Assembly: GCA_026770615.1 (NCBI GenBank)
Contig: MU631534.1
Location: forward strand, 130,619-141,192
Direction: 5' to 3'
DNA from: Pavlovales sp. CCMP2436
Taxonomy: Eukaryota > Haptophyta > Pavlovophyceae > Pavlovales
DNA length: 10,574 nucleotides
A program made the translations under genes and the position numbers. Position 1 is the stretch's first letter, and each line of letters opens with the position of its first letter. The notes below the pieces were generated by a model. That model saw only the letters and a program-made list of their open reading frames with translations, had not been told where the DNA came from and ran no database searches. Shown here piece by piece: positions 1 to 6,591 of this stretch.

Positions 1-45
<45 letters not shown>
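1..45. repeat. Poly-G homopolymer, 45 bases
   Basis: The window begins with 45 uninterrupted G and then changes abruptly to ordinary GC-rich sequence. Such a run at a sequence end is often a sequencing or assembly artefact (no-signal G calls or end padding). A genuine G tract cannot be excluded. It is not a known telomere repeat because it has no A or T in a repeating unit. Confidence 0.95.
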
Positions 46-46
<1 letters not shown>

Positions 47-757
47 CAGACCATCAGAGAGGACAGCAGACGGTAGCGGACAGTAGCGGGCAGGCGAACA
101 GCGCCCAGTGCTCACACCTTGGCAGACGAGGCGACGGTTGCGGACGCGCGCGGGTGACGCGCGCTGCGCGCGACCGCGCTCCTTGCAAACGGACCGCCTC
201 CCACGCGCGTCGGGCCAACGCCGGCACGCGCCGCGCCAAGCGCAAGGAGAAGAAGCAGGGGGGCCCTACGTCCGTGCATTCGCAATCCGACGCACGGCAG
301 TCGACGTCCACCCAACATCGTGGCAATTGGCCTAAGTGCTTTCCCTTTTAGTTATAGGCCACCGCTCGGCTATGTCATCGGCAATTCAGTTGGGCATTTG
401 GGCCAGCGAATTCGAATGGAAGACCTTCGCGGGGAGCCGGGGAGCCGTCGCGCGCCTCACAGGCGAGCCGTATGTCCTTCTCCTCCGAAGACCCGCCTGA
501 TCGCACCCTGTCCCAGGCTGTCCCAGGCGAACGAGGGCGCGACGGCCGCACCTGCGCGCCTCAAATGCGACATGGCGCGCTCGGGGAGCACCCCCGGCAA
601 GCACCAGCCCCCCCTACACACCAGCAGTACCACCTCCGGGCGTGGCGCGGCTGGGATGCGAGCCCCGCGGCGTAGACGGCCGGGTGCTCAAAAGTTAAAA
701 AATCACGATGTTTTGTATGTATGATTTATTTAATTCATTAATTTGCGCTTATTTTTT
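46..757. other. GC-rich flank, no supported gene
   Basis: This stretch lies outside the large inverted repeat. Up to about 690 it is strongly GC-rich, and then it switches sharply to AT-rich sequence. Several frames are open on both strands, as expected in GC-rich DNA, but none has a recognisable domain. A 10-base unit TGTCCCAGGC is tandemly doubled at 509-528. The AT-rich end (702-745) resembles 931-973, so the outermost repeat block is bracketed by similar AT-rich sequence. I see no promoter or RNA gene. Confidence 0.6.
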
Positions 758-1136
758 ATTCGTGGTGGGTAGTATTAAGCTACCCAAATGCGCCCTGGGG
801 GGTTGGCGACTGGGCCCTAACTTTTCAGCCGGCGGGGATTCCGGGAAGGCCTCCGTACGTAGTGTGTACCAAATGAGACCAACGTTTTGGCCCGCGGAGT
901 ACATCACAGCAAGCCGAGCATGGGTCGTCCATCACAGTTTTTTTTTATGCTTAGATTATTGTATTCATTGTGTGGTTGTCGCCTCCGGCGGGGCGCGGTG
1001 GGGCCCGTCGGGGTCCATGATGTCGGTCTCACTCCTGCTCGAGCCCAATCCTATTCAATCCTTTGACAAAGGACGCGGGCCACACGGTTGCTGCGTACCT
1101 TTATTTTGTGCTCCGGAGCTGGGCCTTGGAATCTAG
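708..1136 (+). pseudogene. Open frame across outer arm block, possible coding relic
   Basis: An ATG-started frame of 142 codons spans the outermost arm block and runs into the second block. It begins with a hydrophobic stretch (about residues 7-23). Residues encoded by about 778-902 match the frame encoded on the minus strand by the right-arm copy (about 9426-9551): 29 of 42 positions agree by my count, including WRLGP, AGGD, GKAS and SVYQMR. About eight silent codon changes occur at conserved positions, so selection on the peptide is possible but not shown. I do not recognise a domain. It may be the remnant of a gene once carried by the repeat, or chance openness in a conserved DNA repeat. 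Confidence 0.2.
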
Positions 1137-1259
1137 GGTCTCAAGAGGCAAATAGAAAGCATCAACTGTTCGTTGAGCCCGTAGCAATAGCTAATTCATT
1201 AACATACTTAAAAAATGCTAAAATTAATTAAAGTGACATATATTCTTTCTGAAAAGATA

Positions 1260-1808
1260 CAGTCATAAAAAGGCTTTAAAAAGCCTTAGCAGTAAGAAAC
1301 AGAGCCTCGATATTGTTGGGAGAAAGTGAAGCAATTGGGCCTCACATAGCGAGGTACCTTAAGAACGAAGAAAAAAATAGCCTCAAATTTTTGCGGTTTT
1401 TTTTATATTTTGAAGAGGGGATTTATATGGGCCGGCAGTCTTGACGGGTAGAGTACTTAGTCCCTAAACCCTTGTCCAAGCCTTGCTCCTCTTGCCCATA
1501 CCATATAGCCCTCACACTGTCCCTGTCTCTGGTTCTTCACAAGAATCCCTGGACGTGAGGGGTTTGGGCATGTGGGCACGCTTCTGCTTGCGCGCGAACC
1601 TGAGGGCGGACGTAAGGCTAAAAAGTAACCCTTGAGCAATTAAAAAATAACAGACAAGGAGACTTAGGAAACTGATCCTCACTGCCGGGCAGCCAGAGTC
1701 AGATCAGCAATAAAGAAATTGGGCCTCACTGCCACTGGGGGTCTAAGAAACCCTAAGAAACTGGGCCTCAATCGGATTCACAGCTTTCTTAATGCCCGTC
1801 TATGACTG
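1260..1808. mobile_element. TA-flanked Tc1/mariner-type MITE, 549 bp
   Basis: The ends are CAGTCATA (1260-1267) and its exact reverse complement TATGACTG (1801-1808). Similarity continues more weakly for about 27 bases. Both ends are bordered by TA (1258-1259 and 1809-1810). CAGT-starting ends with a TA target duplication are typical of Tc1/mariner elements. The mirrored right arm lacks this DNA: its minus strand reads GAAAGGATTTTGGCC (7898-7912), which aligns base for base with the left arm once the element and one TA are removed. There is no transposase frame, so it is non-autonomous. Inside are a small hairpin (AAGGCTTT/AAAGCCTT, 1270-1287) and four copies of a TGGGCCTCA-type motif. Confidence 0.8.
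1328..1770 (+). repeat. Dispersed GAAAYTGGGCCTCA motifs inside the MITE
   Basis: Four related copies occur: 1333-1345 (AATTGGGCCTCAC), 1667-1686 (degenerate, GAAACTGATCCTCACTGCC), 1713-1733 (AAGAAATTGGGCCTCACTGC plus one base) and 1755-1770 (AAGAAACTGGGCCTCA). One is near the left end and three cluster near the right end. Subterminal repeats of this kind in other DNA transposons can bind the transposase. That role here is inference. Confidence 0.65.
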
Positions 1809-2323
1809 TATTGGCCAGGAATGGCCGATAGGATGGTGACTAAGTGCCCCTAGGGCTGCACCAGGGGTGAGCCAAGCACATATGGATTTGATTATAAGCT
1901 ATCCCTTACACCACGCTGAGCCCTCCCCCCGTTTAGAGCAGGTCCACGTCGACGCGCTGGCAAGCTGCTGGCACGTGCGCCCACATGCCCGAAAGTCGGC
2001 CCCCATGCTGAAATTTTTGCATTCGTTTTAGTGAGGTCAAGAGATCATAACGGACCAACGGAAGGCCGCATCGTCAATCTGATTGATTCCTGACTATCCC
2101 CATGCCATGGCGTACAAGGCGATGTGCGGTGACCATGGGTCCCCGCCGCGCGGTTCGTCGGCAACAGCGTGCCGAGTTCGTTCTTTCACAAAGGATAAAT
2201 ATCCTTTCGTTCAAATCCACATCCAATAATACTTATATTACAAAGCGCTGAGTTTTGCTATATATTAATGAACGGGGGTTCGGACTGGCGGTACGTTTCA
2301 AGTTCAAGTCAGGCTGATTTTAG

Positions 2324-2569
2324 CGCTCCAACGCAGGCTCCTACGTGCTACGCCGAAGTGTGGAGCTGGTAGAAGTGGTGGATGATGAGGAAGCCGAAAA
2401 GAAAGCGCTGACGTCGCTGCGCAACGCGGGGCCGCCCGACAGTGCGCGAGCAAGCGAGTCCATCGGTGATCTCACCGGTGACGTATCGCTGGGAAGCGAT
2501 GGGGTTTTGAATGTCGAGAACTCGTTTGCGCGTGATAGTATGGCGTTATATATATATTATTATTACTGA
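2324..2569 (+). other. Candidate acidic coding exon, unrecognised
   Basis: An open frame follows a TAG at 2321 and ends at a stop in the TA-rich tract near 2567. It has no early ATG, so it could only be translated as an internal or terminal exon. The upstream TTTTAG (2318-2323) or ACGCAG (2331-2336) could act as acceptors. Its middle reads like protein: an acidic helix-like stretch (ELVEVVDDEEAEKK) followed by an S/G/D-rich segment. No family is recognised and no partner exon is visible. It starts in the inner edge of the left arm and runs into the spacer. Chance openness is at least as likely. Confidence 0.2.
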
Positions 2570-2615
2570 TAATAAGGTGTCCCTCGAGGGGGGCGCCGCC
2601 TGGCGCGCCACCAAG

Positions 2616-2813
2616 ATGCTCTTCGTCACCATGCTGCTGCTCCCGTCGTGCGCTGCGGCGGGCGTCGCTGCGCGCGGCTGCCGGCACACGATCAAGGCTA
2701 CGAAGACCATGACGACGATGCGGCTTCCTGCGAGTAGGGCGGGCGTTGCTGCACGCGGCGGCAGGCTGCACGCGGAAACGACGATCAAGACTTCCAAGAC
2801 TACGACGACATAG
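2616..2813 (+). CDS. Possible small secreted repeat peptide, 65 aa, hypothetical
   Basis: From the ATG at 2616 the frame gives 65 residues. The first 16 or so (MLFVTMLLLPSCAAAG) look like a signal peptide: a hydrophobic core followed by small residues suitable for cleavage. The remainder is basic and threonine-rich and contains two related halves (GVAARG followed by a TIK..KT segment), which reflect an underlying DNA duplication at about 2651-2821. The frame ends in a run of threonines. No family is recognised. Because the region is a degenerate repeat, open in several frames and without visible regulatory signals, this may be chance. The signal-peptide-like start is the only reason to list it. 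Confidence 0.2.
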   Translation: MLFVTMLLLPSCAAAGVAARGCRHTIKATKTMTTMRLPASRAGVAARGGRLHAETTIKTSKTTTT

Positions 2814-2821
2814 GCTGCGGC
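2651..2821. repeat. Degenerate tandem duplication, about 85 bp x 2
   Basis: The segment beginning GCGGGCGTCGCTGCGCG near 2657 is repeated from GGGCGGGCGTTGCTGCACG near 2737. Both copies share GGCTGC/GCAGGC, then ACGATCAAG, then AAGAC-type and ACGACGA motifs in the same order. Each copy is followed by a GCGGCT triplet run. The copies have diverged and differ by small gaps. Confidence 0.55.
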
Positions 2822-3122
2822 TGGACACGTTGCGGGCGCCTCTGGCGCGCCCGCCTCCTCCGCGCCATCGCTGGCGACTAACAAGCAACATGCTCGGGCA
2901 ACTTTTAGGATTACACTCCTTCCCCGCCCTGGTGTGTACGCCGGAAAATCTCGAGCAACGGGGGTCTTCCCCGTTGAGCATCAGCTGTGGCTACTGCAGC
3001 CGATGGTGATAAAGACCAAAACTCGAGGTGTCTCCATGGCCGCTTTCAGTCGTCTTGCGATGGCGAGGAGTGGGCCGAGCGAGCGCATCAGGGACCAGGT
3101 TCGGAAACTTGGCGCGCTGAAG

Positions 3123-3170
3123 CTGCGGGGGGCTGGGAGCCCACCGCTGCGGGGGGCTGGGAGCCCACCG
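3123..3170. repeat. Exact tandem duplication, 24 bp x 2
   Basis: A 24-base unit beginning CTGCGGGGGGCTGGGAGC occupies 3123-3146 and is repeated without change at 3147-3170. The perfect identity indicates a recent duplication compared with the diverged arms. It lies just before a GT-rich simple-sequence tract. Confidence 0.9.
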
Positions 3171-3182
3171 CACTTCAGTGTA

Positions 3183-3245
3183 ATGGTGGGTGGGCGTGTG
3201 GGTGAGTGGGTGGGTGGGTGCGGGTGCGGGTGCGTGTGTGGGAAT
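3183..3245 (+). repeat. GGGTG/GCGGGTGC simple-sequence tract, G4-prone
   Basis: The plus strand is a near-continuous run of GGTGGGTGGGC, GTGGGTGAGTGGGTGGGTG and GCGGGTGCGGGTGCG units, with at least six GGG runs separated by one to five bases. Such spacing satisfies the usual G-quadruplex pattern. No gene can be assigned here. Confidence 0.75.
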
Positions 3246-3588
3246 GGCGAATGGCGGGGGGCTGTAGTCTCGGCTACGACCCCTGCCCAACGCCTTCTCT
3301 GATGCGTGTTTGGCATGAAGCTCTCAGACCCAGACCTCTTGAAAACTGCTGAGCCGCTATATATCTACTGATAATAAGGAAAATGATTCAAGCTGGCGTC
3401 TGACTGTCCTGTTTCAAGTGGTGCTGGTCTGATACGCGCGTCATTTTGAAAGCCCCTCCCCCAGGTTCGTTTGTAGGGCAATTCTGAATTTTTTGATTGG
3501 GTGACCTCCCTACCCGACCGATCGGAGAAATTTTACGTCGGGTGACCCCCCTACCGCTTCACTGAACTTTGACCGCCGCCCAAAGGTT

Positions 3589-3655
3589 CCCCCCCCCCCC
3601 TTCTCCAAGCGCGCTTCACGGACATTGCCTCCAGTGCGAATATATATATATATAT
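3589..3655. repeat. C12 tract and (TA)n microsatellite
   Basis: Twelve consecutive C occupy 3589-3600, and an alternating TA run occupies 3641-3655, followed by GTATGTAAGTA. Both are simple sequence inside the fold-back element. Confidence 0.9.
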
Positions 3656-3825
3656 GTATGTAAGTACGTCGCTTACATTAATAAAGGTACGTCGATTCCC
3701 TACCCAGGAGGCACAGAAATCGGTGCGTTAGGAAGCTGCAGGGCCTGCGGGATCGAGTTCGTTGGCATCCGCGTTTTTGTTTCTTACAGCTTAGTTAGTA
3801 AAGTCGGATAGTTTTTTAAAAATAA

Positions 3826-4038
3826 ATGGCAAAAAAAAAATTACCGACTCGACGGACAACATCACTTGACGCCTGCTCTGCCGCTTGCTGCTCAGCGGAA
3901 GTCTACCACCTGCTCTATAGCGCTAGCAAGGTCGTCGGTGAGCTTGGCGTCGGCGGACTATTCGTTGGGAAAGGCTTATCGGTCGTGCATGCAAGCGCTA
4001 TGGTGCACATTTATAGCGAGCACCGCCGCGCAGTGTAG
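3826..4038 (+). CDS. Hypothetical small protein, 70 aa, unrecognised
   Basis: An ATG at 3826 opens a frame of 70 residues with a very basic start (MAKKKLPTRR), partly because the codons fall in an A10 run. Next come a cysteine cluster (about residues 16-22) and a hydrophobic, glycine-rich middle (about 30-57, VVGELGVGGLFVGKG) that could span a membrane. It lies inside the 3432-4855 element. A second plus-strand frame overlaps it in another register without an ATG start. No family is recognised and there is no supporting context. It could be a relic of a gene from an autonomous relative or simply chance. Confidence 0.15.
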   Translation: MAKKKLPTRRTTSLDACSAACCSAEVYHLLYSASKVVGELGVGGLFVGKGLSVVHASAMVHIYSEHRRAV

Positions 4039-4269
4039 TCTAGTGCACAGCGTGCGCGTGCAAGCGCCGAAGTACTGCAATACGACATATCTGCCACCTG
4101 GAGAAGAATGTTTGTCTAACCCTGTCTTGTTGAACGCCGCAGGCGAAGAAAAATTTAGAGTATTTCTCCTCAATTTCGTCAACCCGTGTACAGTAAAGTG
4201 GAAGTTGGGACCCCACCCTTCCGAGGCCTTCCCGGCAGCGGCGCAAACTCAAGGTTGGGTCACCCCCCT

Positions 4270-4689
4270 GGGTCGAAATCCGAATTAGTGGCGCGATTCC
4301 GCACTGGGGAGGGGAAAAAGCGGTGGCCGGGTCGAAGAAGTAGACATCGTTCGCCCCTGCGCGCTAAGTGTCGATAGCTGATGTCGGATAGAGCCCTCCT
4401 CGAGGGTCGGAGCCCAATTTGTGTGCCTCTCGTGTGTCTCTGGGGTCGAGAACATACTAAAGGTAACTAACATTTCCGATTCTCAGCGTTCGGAAGCGAA
4501 AAGAAAGTCATGGTTCCCGAAGTGGTGCACAAAAGTTAGTTGCGGATTCATGAATGGGGCGCCGCCCCATTCACGAATCCGCAACTAACTTTTGTGCACC
4601 ACCTCCGGTTCGTGAATTACTCTGAAGGATTTTCACCGGATTTTTTTGCGATTTCCCCCCGGACTGGCCACTAATTCGGATTTCGACCC
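4270..4689. mobile_element. Inner fold-back/MITE-like element, 23-bp inverted ends
   Basis: A 23-base sequence starting GGGTCGAAATCCGAATTAG at 4270-4292 is repeated as a perfect reverse complement at 4667-4689. The ends therefore enclose 420 bp that include the long palindrome at 4522-4602. Exact ends and no coding content suggest a small non-autonomous DNA element inserted in the larger fold-back. The flanks are C-rich on both sides, so a target duplication cannot be told from simple sequence. Confidence 0.6.
4522..4602. repeat. Near-perfect palindrome, 39-bp arms, 3-base centre
   Basis: The arms 4522-4560 and 4564-4602 pair at 38 of 39 positions around a GCC centre, with one mismatch at 4550/4574. 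The arm begins GTGGTGCACAAAAGTTAG and ends GAATGGGGC. Pairing continues patchily outward to about 4516 and 4608. Such a tight palindrome is either a fold-back end or a recent inverted duplication. As RNA it would form a very stable hairpin. Confidence 0.95.
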
Positions 4690-4855
4690 CCCTACCCCCT
4701 TTTTTTTCTTGCCTGCGGCGAAAATTAGGTTGGGTTCATCCCTACCCTTAAGATCGGTAATTTTTTTAGATTGCCCCGCCCCCCCCCCCGCCCCCTTCCC
4801 CCCCCCTACAAACAAACTGGGAGGGTAGGGGGGGTGTTCAAAATGACGCGCGTAT

Positions 4856-5136
4856 GAGTGCTGCGTCATGACGTTGAAAGTATTATTTCCTCATGGGAGA
4901 CTGCCCGGCTGAGTGGTTCGGAATTGCATCGCGTTTGAGCAAGTTCAAGGGTGAGATTGTTCGTTCTTTCCAATAAGTGCAGCTATGAAAATGCTTAGAA
5001 ACGACGAAATTCTGATCCCCCCAAAAACGCGGTTCGGAATTCGAATGAGCAGAACCATAACATTTTCCTACCCGTCCATAATTTCGAGGCGACCAGTTTT
5101 ACTCGACACCGCAAAGGCATTGCATCCTCGCGCGAC
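4856..5136. other. Spacer, nothing recognised
   Basis: No gene, strong repeat or inverted pairing was found here. The stretch around 4905-4957 has weak resemblance to internal Pol III promoter boxes (see rejected items). A plus-strand frame starting with ATG at 4985 is open to 5272 but looks like noise. Confidence 0.5.
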
Positions 5137-5307
5137 ATGCCCGGTGCGCACGGCTGCCGCCCAGGCGTGCACCGCCCACACGCTTCATCTCCCTTTCAGA
5201 GCGCCCCCGCAGAAATCTACGAAGAACTCGACCGCGAAGAACTCGACCGCCTGCTCGAGAACCAGACTTTGATCGGTACTAAATTCCTAATAATTTGCTG
5301 TGCGTGA
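5137..5307 (+). CDS. Candidate small ORF or terminal exon, 56 aa
   Basis: An ATG at 5137 opens 56 codons ending in TGA at 5305-5307. From residue 22 on, the protein is strongly acidic and helix-forming: SAPAEIYEELDREELDRLLE. The EELDR pair comes from an exact 15-base tandem duplication (5221-5235 and 5236-5250). Just before the serine stands TCATCTCCCTTTCAG (5185-5199), a good pyrimidine tract with an AG acceptor in phase. The stretch could therefore be a last exon of a plus-strand gene rather than a stand-alone frame. The stop lies 18 bases from the convergent kinase stop. No family is recognised and no upstream exon was identified. Confidence 0.3.
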   Translation: MPGAHGCRPGVHRPHASSPFQSAPAEIYEELDREELDRLLENQTLIGTKFLIICCA

Positions 5308-5325
5308 GCTGACGGTCCCAATGTC

Positions 5326-6591
5326 TCAGGCAAATTTAATCGCTGAGCTGGCGGCCTTGCGCTGCAGGGCTAAGGCTGATATGCGCCGCCACGAGCTGCT
5401 CCTCTGCGGCTGTCGGGGCTGCGGGGGCGGGCCGAGGGTGGCTGCGTGCTGCGCGGCGAAGCGCTGCGCGATCTCGGCAAACTCAGGGCGCCTCGACGAG
5501 TCTTCGGCCCAGCATTCGCCCAGGAGCTGCTTCAGCTCAACGGGCCACTTGGGCGGGAGCGGCGGTCGCAGCCCGCTGATGGTCACGCCCTCGGCGAGCA
5601 TCTCCCCGGTCAGGAAGAGGTTCTCGTAGGCGCACTTCTTGGACAGCAACTCCCATGCCAGAATGGCAAAGCTGAAGACGTCCACCTTGGCATTGAAGGA
5701 TTTGCCGTACGCGGTCGCGCACCAGTTCTCGGGAGCCATGTACCTGTTGGTCCCCGTCTGACCCGTCGTGACTGCGTGGCGCAGCGTCTTCTGGCCGGTA
5801 GGCAGCAGCGACCGCGCGGAGTCGGGTTGCAGGGTGCTCGAACCGGAGATAAACCCATCTGTAGCGATGAGGATGTTTTCGAGTTTGAGGTCTTGATGGC
5901 AGAGCGCTTGGCCCACCACCATTTTGCGTTGGTGCAGGTGGTCCATGCCCCGAGCCACGTCAGTGAGCCAACCGTAGGCTTCGTCCGTAGAGTAGCCGCC
6001 CGCGTTGATCTTGGTGAGCAGGGTCCCGCCCGACGCGTACTCCATAACGATGCCAAAGGTGGGCAGCTTGGTCGACGGGTCGATCACACTGGTCACGCCC
6101 AGGCACTTGACCACGTTGACATGGTCGAGGCTCGCGAGCAGCGCCGCCTCGGCATGGAGGCGGATGGCGACGTTGGCGGGCATGGCTGACTCGATACGCT
6201 CGCCCGGCGCGATGTCGAGGAGTGCGAGCGTGACCGTGGGCTTCGCAATCTTGACCACGACGACTCTGAAACCCAGCGCCGCGGTGAGGGCAGGCGGGGA
6301 AGGACGGAAGAGGGAGCTGATCGAGAACTTGCAGCGCTTGCCGGCCGATGAGGAGGCGGACTTTGGTCGGGGCGCGAGGTCCGACGAGGACGACGTTGGC
6401 TGCTGCGCGGCTGCCAGGAAGTGCAGGTCGGCGAACGCAAAGTTGCCCTGGCCCAGGCGCCGGACGAAGGTGAGGTCGGCGGCCGGCACCTGCGGGAGCT
6501 CGCCGGCGAGCGAGCGCAGGGCGAGCGCAGATGGGGTCGAGACGCTCGAGCTGTCGATCTCATCGAGGTGCTCGCGCAGCCGCGTCAACAT
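5326..6591 (-). CDS. TKL-like protein kinase, 421 aa, DFG motif missing
   Basis: A complete intronless frame runs from ATG at 6591 to TGA at 5326, with mostly G/C-ending codons. Kinase landmarks appear in order: glycine loop LGQGNFA (46-52), strand-3 lysine in VVVKIAK (K114), helix-C glutamate E148, HVN (157-159), hinge MEYASGG (183-189), catalytic loop CHQDLKLEN (D234, N239), TGTNRYMAPE (279-288), DVFSF (304-308) and RRP (367-369). The RYMAPE and GLRPPLP context fits the tyrosine-kinase-like Ser/Thr group. Two oddities stand out. About 46 Ser/Pro-rich residues (about 61-107) separate the glycine loop from strand 3. Where DFG should follow N239 there is only DGFISGSS and unrelated sequence (240-278). 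The Mg-binding Asp is therefore not visible, which suggests a pseudokinase or altered catalysis. The C-tail (about 386-421) is basic and low-complexity. The gene lies between the inverted-repeat arms. Its fold assignment is firm; substrate and pathway are unknown. Confidence 0.9.
   Translation of the reverse strand: MLTRLREHLDEIDSSSVSTPSALALRSLAGELPQVPAADLTFVRRLGQGNFAFADLHFLAAAQQPTSSSSDLAPRPKSASSSAGKRCKFSISSLFRPSPPALTAALGFRVVVVKIAKPTVTLALLDIAPGERIESAMPANVAIRLHAEAALLASLDHVNVVKCLGVTSVIDPSTKLPTFGIVMEYASGGTLLTKINAGGYSTDEAYGWLTDVARGMDHLHQRKMVVGQALCHQDLKLENILIATDGFISGSSTLQPDSARSLLPTGQKTLRHAVTTGQTGTNRYMAPENWCATAYGKSFNAKVDVFSFAILAWELLSKKCAYENLFLTGEMLAEGVTISGLRPPLPPKWPVELKQLLGECWAEDSSRRPEFAEIAQRFAAQHAATLGPPPQPRQPQRSSSWRRISALALQRKAASSAIKFA

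Larger units (their letters stand above)
758..2353 (+). repeat. Left arm of large inverted repeat
   Basis: Five successive blocks of this arm recur as reverse complement, in mirrored order, in the right arm at 6900-9570. The pairs are 758-902 with 9426-9570 (both 145 bp), 1021-1257 with 7907-8130, 1811-1936 with 7779-7904 (both 126 bp), 2061-2205 with 6978-7121, and weakly 2308-2353 with 6900-6945. In the outermost block about four of five bases agree by hand count, and GTAGTGTGTACCAAATGAG is identical. The arm is interrupted by a TA-flanked MITE at 1260-1808. It has 124 bp (1937-2060) where the right arm has about 650 bp, and 118 bp (903-1020) where the right arm has about 1.3 kb. It could be a very long terminal inverted repeat of a transposon or half of an old inverted duplication. 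Confidence 0.85.
2565..3379. repeat. Direct repeats ACTGATAATAAGG bracketing a GC-rich block
   Basis: The 13-base sequence ACTGATAATAAGG occurs at 2565-2577 and again at 3367-3379. Each copy is preceded by a TATATAT-rich stretch, so the similarity is longer than 13 bases. Between them lies about 790 bp of much more GC-rich DNA. The pattern suggests an insertion bracketed by a duplicated target, or a local duplication. No inverted ends were found. Confidence 0.5.
3432..4855. mobile_element. Nested fold-back element with short terminal inverted repeats
   Basis: ATACGCGCGTCATTTTGAA (3432-3450) recurs as exact reverse complement at 4837-4855. Inward, CCCCTCCCCCAGGTTCG and TTTGTAGGG (to 3478) match the reverse complement of about 4803-4836 with small gaps. 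The enclosed 1.4 kb contains C-rich tracts, a TA microsatellite, a second inverted pair (4270-4689) and a long palindrome. A GGGTGACCYCCCTACC-type motif recurs at 3500-3517 and 3540-3556, with related sequence near 4255 and 4730. No transposase is evident. Target duplication could not be identified: GTGCTG lies close to both ends but not flush with them. Confidence 0.6.

Noticed and set aside
3183..3245. Telomere-like GGGTG repeats
   Set aside because: Units are irregular and do not match a regular telomeric repeat. It is better described as GT-rich simple sequence.
3866..4288. Plus-strand frame of about 140 codons overlapping the 70-aa frame
   Set aside because: It begins at TTG, has no domain and runs into the inner fold-back inverted repeat. 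Treated as chance.
4905..4957. tRNA or tRNA-derived SINE: GGCTGAGTGG resembles a Pol III A box and AGTTCAAGGGT a B box
   Set aside because: The spacing is too short for an anticodon arm, no acceptor or T stem forms, and the B box matches only its core.
5446..6189. Plus-strand frame of 247 codons opposite the kinase
   Set aside because: It is a shadow of the G/C-ending kinase codons. The kinase motifs are unmistakable on the minus strand.
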